DNA of 18,697 nt from an uncultured Eubacteriales bacterium (lineage in GTDB: Bacteria > Bacillota > Clostridia > Oscillospirales > QAMX01): assembly GCA_905205975.1 (NCBI GenBank), contig CAJLFQ010000041.1:1-18697 (forward strand). The letters are read 5' to 3'. Every line of letters starts with the position of its first letter. Position 1 is the first letter of the stretch. Shown piece by piece: positions 6,912-13,107 of the stretch. The notes under the pieces are model-generated. The model worked only from the letters and a program-made list of their open reading frames with translations, did not search any database and was not told where the DNA came from. A program made the translations under genes and the position numbers.

Positions 6912-7445
6912 TCACAGCGCCGTGCCTTTCTTCGGCAGGAACAACCGGCTCATATCAGCCCGCTCCAACGCCAGGAGTCCAGTTTTCTTGTCGAGGCCGC
7001 CGGCATACCCCGTCAGGCTCCCATTTGTCCCCACCACGCGGTGGCATGGGATAATGATTGAAATCTCATTGTGTCCGACGGCGCCGCCGACCGCCTGCGC
7101 GGACATCCGCGCCAGTCCCATCTTTTTGGCAAGCTGTTTCGCAATCTCACCGTATGTGACAGTCGCGCCGTATGGAATCTGCAAAAGGATTTCCCAGACC
7201 GCCCGTCGGAACGGCGAGCCGATTGGATGCAGCGGCGGCGTGAAATCGGGTTCTTTTCCGCTGAAATAACAATCCAGCCAGCGCACAGCCGCCGATAGAA
7301 TCGGCGTCTCCGCCGCAGCGTGTTCTGCGGGCAGGTTGTCTGCGTAATACTTTTCTCCGTCGAACCAGAGCCCGGTCAGACCGGTCTCGTCTGCCGCCAG
7401 CAGGATGCCGCCGAGCGGGGATGCATACTGTTTTGTAAAAACCAT
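6912..7445 (-). CDS. ogt: Methylated-DNA--protein-cysteine S-methyltransferase (Ogt/MGMT)
   Basis: A 177-residue suicide repair enzyme that transfers alkyl groups from O6-alkylguanine (and O4-alkylthymine) to its own cysteine. The start MVFTKQYASPLGGILLAADE at 7445 has GAGGTG five bases upstream; the longer frame has no ribosome site. It has both domains: an N-terminal ribonuclease-like part (TGLWFDGEKYY) and the C-terminal DNA-binding part with RRAVWEILLQIPYGATVTYG, the helix-turn-helix (AQAVGGAVGHNEISIIIPCH) and the active site PCHRV with Cys134. The C-terminal GYAGGLDKKTGLLALE segment completes the active-site lid. It sits between a MATE pump and a methyltransferase, 62 bases after the pump gene. 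Confidence 0.95.
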   Translation of the reverse strand: MVFTKQYASPLGGILLAADETGLTGLWFDGEKYYADNLPAEHAAAETPILSAAVRWLDCYFSGKEPDFTPPLHPIGSPFRRAVWEILLQIPYGATVTYGEIAKQLAKKMGLARMSAQAVGGAVGHNEISIIIPCHRVVGTNGSLTGYAGGLDKKTGLLALERADMSRLFLPKKGTAL

Positions 7446-7507
7446 TGGACACCTCAAATTGCATGATTGGCCTTCACGGATGCCGCTTTTTGTGCGCGGC
7501 GTTCCGT

Positions 7508-8905
7508 TTACGGCAGGCAAACCGGCTCAAGCTGTTTCGCCGGCAGCTTTTTATAGCTGATCGTAAAGCATACGATTTCCGCGGCAGCCGTGATGGTCCA
7601 TGAAAAAATATACAGCAGATATAGAGACGGAATGGTATGGAAATGGGCGAACACGGTATAGATCCACGCCACGCGGAATACGCAGGAGCCCATAATCACA
7701 ATGACCGTTGGCGCGAGGCTCTTACCGATGCCGCGGCAGGCCGCAATGGTGCAGTCCATGAAGGCGCTGACGGCATAGGAGAAGCTCATGATCCGCGTAC
7801 GCAGCAGCCCGGCTTCAATGACCGCTTCTTCGTTGGCAAACAGCGATAAAAATGTCCTGCCGAACAGGAACAACGCGCCGCCGAGCAGGGCGCCTGCCGC
7901 AAAAGAGTATGCGACGCCAATGAAGTAGCTTTTCAGCACGCGGTCCCGTTTTCCGGCGCCTCGATTCTGCCCCATGAAGGTGGCGCAGGCGGTATAAAAT
8001 GCCGCCATGACGTTGTAGATGACCGCGTCGGCATTGGCTGCGGCGGAATTGCCCTCGACCATGACGGAATCAAAGGAGTTGACGGCGCCCTGTATAAAGA
8101 GGTTGGCAACGGCAAAAATAGCATTCTGGAAGCCCGCCGGAATTCCGAGCCCCAGGATGCGGTTTCCCTCATGCCTGTCAAGTCCGGTCTTCAGATCGCG
8201 GAGATGAAACGTGCAGTCGTCGCCCTGATGCGCCATATGAATCAGGATGAGTACGGCGGACACATACTGCGTGATGATGCTGGCAAGCGCAACACCGTCT
8301 TCCGCCATGCCGCAGATGATGACAAAGAACAGGTTGAAAAGCACGTTCAGAATCCCGGCAATCATCAGGTATGCAAGCGGGCGTTTCGTGTCGCCGTTTG
8401 CGCTGAGCACGCCGTTGCCGAAGTTGAACACCGCGAGTGCCGGCATGCCGAGCGCATAGATCCGGAAATAAAGCACGGCGCCCTCAATCAAATCGTCTTT
8501 TGTGCCGAGCAGTTCCAGCATGAACCGCGCAGACAGCAGGCAGAGCACCATGATGATGCACCCGGCTGCAAGGCAGATGACAAACGAGGTGCGGATGGAA
8601 GCGGATACGCGCGCCTTGTCCCGCGCGCCGAGATGCTGCGCCGCTTGGACGTTGACGGCGCTCCCCATGCCGATGAGAAACCCCGTGAACAGCGACACCA
8701 GAATCGTGGTCGATCCGACCGCGCCCAAGGCCTCCGCGCTGGAAAACTTGCCGACGACCGCCACATCTGCCATGTTGAACAGCACCTGCAAAAGCTGCGA
8801 CAGCATCAGCGGAACGCTGAACAGAAGCATATTTTTCCAGAGAGAGCCGTGTGTGAATTGAATTGCACCCCGCGCGCCGCTGATATTGGAAGACTGGCCC
8901 GTCAT
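7508..8905 (-). CDS. MATE-family multidrug efflux transporter
   Basis: A 465-residue integral membrane protein. The ATG at 8905 has GGAGGG nine bases upstream. After a short cytoplasmic tail, LLFSVPLMLSQLLQVLFNMADVAVVGKF is the diagnostic first MATE helix and loop (P, Q, N, D, VG). About twelve hydrophobic segments follow, with the internal repeat beginning near GLGIPAGFQNAIFAVANLFI in the second half and FMGQNRGAGKRDRV as the equivalent of AAQHLGARDKARV in the first half. MATE proteins export cationic compounds with a Na+ or H+ gradient. It is the first gene of a three-gene operon with ogt and a methyltransferase, and has its own promoter and a palindrome in the leader. Confidence 0.95.
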   Translation of the reverse strand: MTGQSSNISGARGAIQFTHGSLWKNMLLFSVPLMLSQLLQVLFNMADVAVVGKFSSAEALGAVGSTTILVSLFTGFLIGMGSAVNVQAAQHLGARDKARVSASIRTSFVICLAAGCIIMVLCLLSARFMLELLGTKDDLIEGAVLYFRIYALGMPALAVFNFGNGVLSANGDTKRPLAYLMIAGILNVLFNLFFVIICGMAEDGVALASIITQYVSAVLILIHMAHQGDDCTFHLRDLKTGLDRHEGNRILGLGIPAGFQNAIFAVANLFIQGAVNSFDSVMVEGNSAAANADAVIYNVMAAFYTACATFMGQNRGAGKRDRVLKSYFIGVAYSFAAGALLGGALFLFGRTFLSLFANEEAVIEAGLLRTRIMSFSYAVSAFMDCTIAACRGIGKSLAPTVIVIMGSCVFRVAWIYTVFAHFHTIPSLYLLYIFSWTITAAAEIVCFTISYKKLPAKQLEPVCLP

Positions 8906-8943
8906 ATGGAATAACCCTCCGAAGTCTGAAATCCTGCATATTT

Positions 8944-8958
8944 GCGGATCTGATCCGC
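8944..8958. promoter_or_regulatory. Perfect 15-bp palindrome in the MATE leader, candidate operator
   Basis: GCGGATC-T-GATCCGC is a perfect 7-bp dyad around one base, placed roughly 20 bases downstream of the -10 box of the MATE promoter. The position suits a repressor roadblock. No regulator gene is adjacent. Confidence 0.45.
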
Positions 8959-8976
8959 CGTCGTATATAGCGTCTT

Positions 8977-9005
8977 ATTGTAGCACAGCGGATGTTGATT
9001 TTCAA
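8977..9005 (-). promoter_or_regulatory. Sigma-A promoter of the MATE-ogt-methyltransferase operon
   Basis: Minus-strand TTGAAA (9005-9000), 17-base spacer, TACAAT (8982-8977), about 70 bases before the MATE start codon. Confidence 0.75.
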
Positions 9006-9409
9006 TAGGAAGAGCTGACAATTCTTCCGGCACACAGGGGCCGCTCCGCCCAGCAGAAATCATACAGGATACAAAAAGAATCTTTGTGCAGACGCATTGA
9101 TGAGGGGGATGATCATGATCACCGCTCCTTTTTCCGGAATGCCGTTCCTGCCGCATCTATGACAGCATCCCATTTTTGCTTTTTCAAGCTGTTTTGCGCG
9201 CCGATCGCGGCTGAATCATGCTGTTTCAGGCTGTCATCCATAGAAAAAACGCAGACGGGCTGCACGTTGAAAAAATGGCGGAAGCAAACTGCCTCCGCCG
9301 CGATTCGGATAAACCCTGATTGCATTCGGTGCATTCGGTTTTCCGCCGCCTGTGCAGCCTCCTAGAAACGGAGCCCGCTGAAAGTGGACGCCGTCATGAC
9401 AAAAGGAAA
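9006..9409. other. Intergenic region without a convincing gene
   Basis: About 400 bases between the MATE promoter and the terminator of the small MGMT-like gene. A minus-strand frame of 71 codons (9334-9119) exists but its starts have no ribosome site and I recognise no domain. The region holds an orphan minus-strand terminator hairpin (9270-9299) and a 9-bp tandem repeat TGCATTCGG near 9320-9340. A minus-strand AGGAGG occurs at about 9360 without a start codon at the right distance. Confidence 0.5.
9270..9299 (-). terminator. Orphan terminator-like hairpin
   Basis: In the minus direction GGCGGA-G-GCA-gtt-TGC-T-TCCGCC forms a 9-bp stem with one internal mismatch and is followed by ATTTTTTC. 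No protein gene ends just before it: the nearest upstream minus-strand gene already has its own terminator at 9410-9441. It could end a small untranslated RNA or back up the first terminator. Confidence 0.6.
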
Positions 9410-9441
9410 AGCCGATGGAACGGATTTTCGTTCCATCGGCT
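9410..9441 (-). terminator. Rho-independent terminator of the small MGMT-like gene
   Basis: A perfect 13-bp stem, AGCCGATGGAACG with its complement, around a 6-base loop. In the minus direction it is followed by TTTCCTTTTGT. It lies 73 bases after the stop codon at 9514. Confidence 0.82.
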
Positions 9442-9513
9442 CAGCATATATCGTGTGCCGTAAAAGAGGTACCGTGCAGTGTTGCTTATGGCATCGGCGC
9501 CACGACTGCACCT

Positions 9514-9822
9514 TCAGATATCCCATTGATACGTTTTCAAATCGACATGATCGGCATCCTTCAAAACGACGCCCTCCTGCCTCAGCAGCTCCGCCTGCTC
9601 TGTCCAGTCAGGGACCAGCCTGCCCGCGTGATTCACAACGCGATGACAAGGATACTGCCCGTAATGGCTTGCACGGCTGAGCACCGTCCCCACCAGTCGC
9701 GCGTTCCGTTCCCTGCCGATCAGCCGGGCAATTTGGCCGTAGGTCGCCACACGCCCCTCCGGTATCTCCGCCACGACCGAGAGAATCTCATAGATCAGCC
9801 GTTCATCGGATAAACGCTCCAT
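9514..9822 (-). CDS. Single-domain MGMT-like protein (ATL-type) with the active-site cysteine
   Basis: A 102-residue protein, only the DNA-binding half of an O6-alkylguanine methyltransferase: IYEILSVVAEIPEGRVATYG, then QIARLIGRERNARLVGTVLS (recognition helix) and PCHRV with Cys59, then PDWTEQAELLRQEGVVLKDA. Alkyltransferase-like (ATL) proteins of this size usually carry tryptophan or alanine in place of the cysteine and flag lesions for excision repair; here the cysteine is kept, so whether it repairs or only binds is open. The ATG at 9822 (MERLSDERLI) has GAGG nine bases upstream; an ATG five codons earlier lacks this spacing. It has its own promoter within a 15-bp tandem repeat and its own terminator, separate from the ogt operon. 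Confidence 0.88.
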   Translation of the reverse strand: MERLSDERLIYEILSVVAEIPEGRVATYGQIARLIGRERNARLVGTVLSRASHYGQYPCHRVVNHAGRLVPDWTEQAELLRQEGVVLKDADHVDLKTYQWDI

Positions 9823-9853
9823 CGTCTCCCACCTCATACCAATACAGAATTCC

Positions 9854-9898
9854 ATCAAATAGCATACCATTAAATGGCATATCACTAAATAGCATATC
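9854..9898. repeat. Three 15-bp tandem repeats in the MGMT-like promoter region
   Basis: Three adjacent units, each differing at a few bases, with plus-strand consensus AYYAAATRGCATAYC (9854-9868, 9869-9883, 9884-9898). A fourth, more diverged 16-base unit may follow to 9914. On the minus strand each unit holds a TATGCY hexamer, so the -10 box is reiterated. Confidence 0.65.
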
Positions 9899-9919
9899 AT
9901 AAAGAAGGCAAATCATCAA
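9891..9919 (-). promoter_or_regulatory. Probable promoter of the MGMT-like gene
   Basis: Minus-strand TTGATG (9919-9914), 17-base spacer, TATGCT (9896-9891), with the -10 inside a tandem repeat unit. The match is moderate, and other -10-like hexamers at 15-base steps could also serve. Confidence 0.45.
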
Positions 9920-9957
9920 GTGTTTTTCCGGCGTGCATCGAGGAAAATGCCAAATAG

Positions 9958-10218
9958 GCTTTTGTTGCAAAAAGACTTGAAGCAGCCCCAAAAAGCCAGA
10001 AGCAATTTGAATTGATTCAAAGCAAAAAAGCTTCCGTTTTTATTCGTAAGGTTGAATCTGAGAACGGCATTGTTATGCCCTTTACTTATGTCGGTGAAGG
10101 CATTATGCGGAACCCCAGAAAAACAGACAACACGAAAGGAACGCTGCTGTTTGACATTCATATGGATAACGAGCTTCCGGACTATTTGCAGTATGATTTT
10201 GGACTGACAAATGAGTAG
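9958..10218 (+). pseudogene. C-terminal remnant resembling a DUF3427 helicase tail
   Basis: A plus-strand frame, open from the TAG at 9955 to the TAG at 10218, encodes about 86 residues without a credible start codon or ribosome site. It includes KQFELIQSKKASVFIRKVES, ENGIVMPFTYVGEGIMRNPR and GTLLFDIHMDNELPDYLQYD. The order 'I/VFVRK...PFTYLGEG...F.i.L...LPDYL..DF' is what I remember from the end of DUF3427 domains found at the C-terminus of DEAD-like helicase/restriction proteins. This is recognition from memory, not a search. The rest of such a gene is absent, and only MGMT promoter sequence lies upstream, so I read it as a truncated leftover. Confidence 0.45.
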
Positions 10219-10540
10219 GCTGCGCGGCTTTGTGTGATCCACCTGTGTTTCTCACGCACTGCTTCAGCATCCATACCTGCAATATCACGCTTTACTCGCC
10301 AGATATTGGCGAATGCGAAGACACACCCAAAGCCGCGGCCTTTGATTACGGGATTGCTCCGATCGCTGGAACAATGCAGCTTCTCCAAGCGTATCAGGTG
10401 CGGCAAGAAGCAGCACAGTTACATTTTAGACCGTATGATCAGGTTCCAGCCTTTTGTTCACTCAAACCGATGGAAAAACCATGCACCCAGACAGTGTAAC
10501 AGATTGGCCGGCAAAATCCGGCTCACATCAAAAAGCACGA
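10219..10540. other. Non-coding or decayed stretch between helicase remnant and tRNA-Met terminator
   Basis: Open frames of 74-89 codons exist on both strands, but none has a ribosome site, a recognisable domain or a consistent coding pattern. A short GCCGG/CCGGC hairpin lies near 10507-10522. It may be the continuation of the decayed element represented by the DUF3427-like remnant. I see nothing else in it. Confidence 0.4.
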
Positions 10541-10575
10541 AAAACAGCCGTTTTCAAACTGAAAACGGCTGTTTT
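10541..10575 (-). terminator. Rho-independent terminator of the tRNA-Met gene
   Basis: A perfect 16-bp stem (AAAACAGCCGTTTTCA with its complement) around a 3-base loop, starting one base after the tRNA CCA end. In the minus direction it ends in TTTTTCGTGCTTTTTG. Confidence 0.88.
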
Positions 10576-10576
10576 A

Positions 10577-10654
<78 letters not shown>

Positions 10655-10689
10655 ATATGAAATTCGCATCGCTCTCACAATGCTTATTT

Positions 10690-10718
10690 ATTATACACCA
10701 TCCGATTTGATTTGTCAA
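10690..10718 (-). promoter_or_regulatory. Consensus sigma-A promoter for tRNA-Met
   Basis: Minus-strand TTGACA (10718-10713), exactly 17 bases, TATAAT (10695-10690), 36 bases before the tRNA 5' end. It is a perfect consensus, as expected for a stable RNA gene. Confidence 0.92.
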
Positions 10719-10812
10719 CCCCCCTGCGGCAAAAAATTTGCGCCGGCCGCCGGCTCGAAAACAGCCGAACGCAGAAATTCAGGCGTCACGGGATAAAAAT
10801 GTGGTTTTTGAC

Positions 10813-10841
10813 TTGACAAACAACGCGTTTTGCGATATAAT
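10813..10841 (+). promoter_or_regulatory. Consensus sigma-A promoter for DUF177-rpmF
   Basis: TTGACA (10813-10818), 17 bases, TATAAT (10836-10841), 78 bases before the DUF177 start. The palindrome AACGCGTT lies within the spacer. Confidence 0.92.
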
Positions 10842-10884
10842 TTCTTTTGTGCAGTCTCTGCGGAGAATGCTTCCCTAACAAACG

Positions 10885-10903
10885 GGTCAGGTTCCCCCTG
10901 ACC
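10885..10903 (+). promoter_or_regulatory. Leader hairpin just upstream of the DUF177 ribosome site
   Basis: GGTCAGG and CCTGACC form a perfect 7-bp stem with a 5-base loop in the 5' leader, ending two bases before the AAGAAGGA ribosome-binding site. It could modulate initiation of the DUF177-rpmF mRNA. There is no T-tract, so it is not a terminator. Confidence 0.4.
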
Positions 10904-10918
10904 AAGAAGGATTCTTAC

Positions 10919-11377
10919 ATGGTCGTCAATCTGAAAGCGCTTTTAGATGGCAGAGTCGGTGAACTCCGCTTTGAAGAAACCGAAGATCTGTCGGACTTTG
11001 AGCTGTATGGCGTCCGGCCGTTTCAATCCGGCCTGACAATCTGCGGCGTCATCCAGAAGCGTTCCGGGCTGATCACCTTACAGCTGACGCTGTCGGCGGT
11101 TCTGAACACGCTGTGCGCCAGCTGCGGCAAGCCGATTCAGGCGCCTTTTGAGGTTTCCGCCGAATACATGCTTGCAAAAACCATGTATGAAGACAACGAC
11201 GAGATTCTTCTCTACGCAGACGATCAGCTCCAGCTGGACGATGTGGTGCGCGACCTTGTCACCTTAAACATGGACATGCGCCCGCTCTGTTCGCCGGACT
11301 GCAAAGGGATCTGCTATCGCTGCGGCGCCAACCTGAACGACGGGCCATGCCGTTGCGAAACACAGGAAGGCTGCTGA
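10919..11377 (+). CDS. DUF177 (YceD-like) protein
   Basis: A 152-residue protein. The ATG at 10919 (MVVNLKALLDGRVGELRFEE) has AAGAAGGA seven bases upstream; the frame's extension to 10847 would start inside the promoter region and is rejected. The conserved core is GLTICGVIQKRSGLITLQLT followed by the cysteine pair C66-x2-C69 (TLCASCGKPI), then DDQLQLDDVVRDLVTLNMDM and PLCSPDCKGICYRCG with C124, C128, C132 and C135. These are the DUF177 signature, and the extra cysteines suggest a zinc site. The family is almost always encoded next to rpmF; plant and bacterial members are linked to 23S rRNA maturation, so a role in ribosome assembly is likely. rpmF follows 66 bases downstream in the same transcript. 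Confidence 0.92.
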   Translation: MVVNLKALLDGRVGELRFEETEDLSDFELYGVRPFQSGLTICGVIQKRSGLITLQLTLSAVLNTLCASCGKPIQAPFEVSAEYMLAKTMYEDNDEILLYADDQLQLDDVVRDLVTLNMDMRPLCSPDCKGICYRCGANLNDGPCRCETQEGC

Positions 11378-11443
11378 ACTGAACCGCGAAAAGATGCCCG
11401 TGCAAATCAAACGGGCTTTACACAAATAGGAGGTGTAACTCAA

Positions 11444-11629
11444 ATGGCGGAACCGAAAAGAAAACACTCCAAGGCTAGACGTGACACGCGCCGGAATTCT
11501 CACTGGAAGATGTCGCTGCCGTCGATCATCAAGTGCCCGCAGTGCGGCGCGGCACGGCTCCCGCACAGAATGTGCAAGGAATGCGGCTACTACAACGGCC
11601 GTGAAGTCGTCAAGGTCGAGGACAAATAA
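11444..11629 (+). CDS. rpmF: 50S ribosomal protein L32
   Basis: A 61-residue protein of the large ribosomal subunit. It starts MAEPKRKHSKARRDTRRNSHW, the basic N-terminal tail typical of L32, with AGGAGGT nine bases before the ATG. CPQCG (C31, C34) and CKECG (C44, C47) form the zinc ribbon of the zinc-binding (C+) L32 type, and the C-terminus YYNGREVVKV is characteristic. It is co-transcribed with DUF177 from the promoter at 10813, the widespread bacterial arrangement. Two hairpins follow its stop codon (11628-11700). Confidence 0.98.
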   Translation: MAEPKRKHSKARRDTRRNSHWKMSLPSIIKCPQCGAARLPHRMCKECGYYNGREVVKVEDK

Positions 11630-11700
11630 CTCGTTTTCGGCGAGTTGATAAGACAAACATTTTGGGGCGGTAATTTTTATGCGCCCCTATTTGTCTTATC
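11628..11700 (+). terminator. Two consecutive hairpins between rpmF and DUF512, possible partial terminator
   Basis: Hairpin 1 is AACTCG/CGAGTT (11628-11646) and overlaps the rpmF stop codon. Hairpin 2 is a long stem GATAAGACAAA/TTTGTCTTATC (11647-11657 with 11690-11700) enclosing an inner GGGGCG/CGCCCC stem (11664-11669 with 11682-11687). The inner stem is followed by TATTTGTC, a weak T-rich tail that is itself the 3' arm of the outer stem. It may act as a weak terminator or processing signal that lowers downstream expression. Confidence 0.5.
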
Positions 11701-11736
11701 CGGATTTAGAAAGTCGAACAGGAGGAACCGGCGCAT

Positions 11737-13038
11737 ATGGCGTCCAAAATCATCTCGGTGGACAAGCACAGCCCTGCTGAACGCGCCGGCATTCAGCCCG
11801 GTGAGACGCTGCTCCGCATCAACGGGAACGAAATCCACGATGTGCTGGACTACCGTTTCTATGCCGCCGACCCGGTTTTAACGCTGGATTTGCAGGAGCC
11901 GGATGGAACCGATCGGTCTGTCCGCATCGTCAACCGCAGCTACCGGCCGCTCGGCCTCAATTTTGAGACCTATCTCATGGACAAGCAGGCGCGCTGTCAT
12001 AACAAATGCGTCTTCTGCTTCATCGACCAGCTGCCCGGCGGCATGCGCGACAGCCTTTATTTTAAGGATGACGACATGCGTATGTCTTTCCTCATGGGCA
12101 ACTACGTCACGCTGACGAATTTGACCACCGAGGACTTTGCAAAAATCAAGCAGATGCGCATCAGCCCGATCAACGTCTCCGTCCACGCAACAGACCCGGA
12201 CGTCCGGCGGAAGATGTGCGGCAACCGCTTCGCAGGCGACTGCTATAAAATCATGCACGACCTTGCAGCGTCCGGCATTACCATGAACGCGCAGATTGTC
12301 GTCTGCCCGGATCTGAATGACGGCGCCGTTTTGGACCGCAGCCTGCACGACTTGATCCTCCTCTACCCGTATGTGCAGTCGATCTCAGTCGTTCCCGTCG
12401 GGCTGACGAAATACCGGGAGGGGCTGTACCCGCTCCGGCCGGTCACAAAGGAAGACGCCTGCAAAATTCTCGACATCTGCGATGCGCACGCTGCCGCCGC
12501 GCTGAAACAGCACGGTTCCCGCGTCGTTTTCGCCGCCGATGAACTCTACATCAAAGCGCAGCGCCCGCTGCCGCCGTATGACGCATACGAGGATTTTACG
12601 CAGCTTGAAAACGGTGTCGGCATGCTGACCAGCCTCATCACCGAATTTGACGAGGCGCTGGCCGAGGAAACAGAGACCTGTTCGCCGCGGCCCTTCTCCA
12701 TTGCAACCGGCACCGCCGCGGCGCCTTTTTTGAAAGGGCTGGCCGAGAAATTCTGCGCACGGTATCCGTGCGACTGCCATGTATACGCCATCCGGAACGA
12801 TTTCTTCGGCGAACAGATCACCGTTGCCGGGCTGGTCACCGGCCAGGATCTGATCGCACAGCTCCGCGGGAAGCCGCTGGGCGAACGGCTCCTCATCTCG
12901 CAGACCATGCTCCGCTATGACCATGCCGTCTTTCTGGACGATTTGACGCCCGCCGATGTGGAGCGTGAACTTCATGTCAAGCTGGTGCCCGTTCCGAACG
13001 ACGGCGCCGCCTTGCTGGAAGCCATGCGCGGCTGCTGA
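11737..13038 (+). CDS. DUF512 protein: PDZ plus radical-SAM domain
   Basis: A 433-residue protein. Residues 1-65 are a PDZ-like domain (SVDKHSPAERAGIQPGETLL RINGNEI). The radical-SAM iron-sulphur motif CxxxCxxC is C87-HNK-C91-VF-C94, followed by IDQLPGGMRDSLYFKDDDMR. Then come SVHATDPDVRRKMCGN, VVPVGLTKYREGLYPLRPVT and AADELYIKAQRPLPPYDAYE, which are standard DUF512 blocks. The C-terminal domain includes IATGTAAAPFLKGLAEKF and ITVAGLVTGQDL. The reaction is not known. The family lies next to der in many clostridia, as here (70 bases upstream), which hints at a ribosome- or translation-linked role. Its AGGAGG site is 11 bases from the ATG. Confidence 0.93.
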   Translation: MASKIISVDKHSPAERAGIQPGETLLRINGNEIHDVLDYRFYAADPVLTLDLQEPDGTDRSVRIVNRSYRPLGLNFETYLMDKQARCHNKCVFCFIDQLPGGMRDSLYFKDDDMRMSFLMGNYVTLTNLTTEDFAKIKQMRISPINVSVHATDPDVRRKMCGNRFAGDCYKIMHDLAASGITMNAQIVVCPDLNDGAVLDRSLHDLILLYPYVQSISVVPVGLTKYREGLYPLRPVTKEDACKILDICDAHAAAALKQHGSRVVFAADELYIKAQRPLPPYDAYEDFTQLENGVGMLTSLITEFDEALAEETETCSPRPFSIATGTAAAPFLKGLAEKFCARYPCDCHVYAIRNDFFGEQITVAGLVTGQDLIAQLRGKPLGERLLISQTMLRYDHAVFLDDLTPADVERELHVKLVPVPNDGAALLEAMRGC

Positions 13039-13107
13039 CTGCCGGAGAGGCACCCGAACACGCCCGTTTTTTAGTTTTTTTCTTAGAAAGGCTCAGCTGG
13101 ACAGACT

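Noticed and set aside
8171..8914. A 247-codon plus-strand frame inside the MATE gene
   Set aside because: Antisense shadow; extremely rich in His, Arg, Asp and Glu with no domain, while the minus strand gives a clear MATE protein.
9119..9334. 71-codon minus-strand frame (MHRMQSGFIRIAAEAVCFRH...)
   Set aside because: It crosses a terminator hairpin, has no ribosome site and no recognisable family; kept only as part of the intergenic description.
9854..9914. CRISPR-like array
   Set aside because: The 15-base units are directly adjacent with no spacers and differ from one another; they are tandem repeats, not CRISPR.
13039..13107. Terminator between DUF512 and der
   Set aside because: There are two T-runs (TTTTTTAG and TTTTTTT) but only a 3-4 bp GGC/GCC stem before them, too weak to support a terminator.
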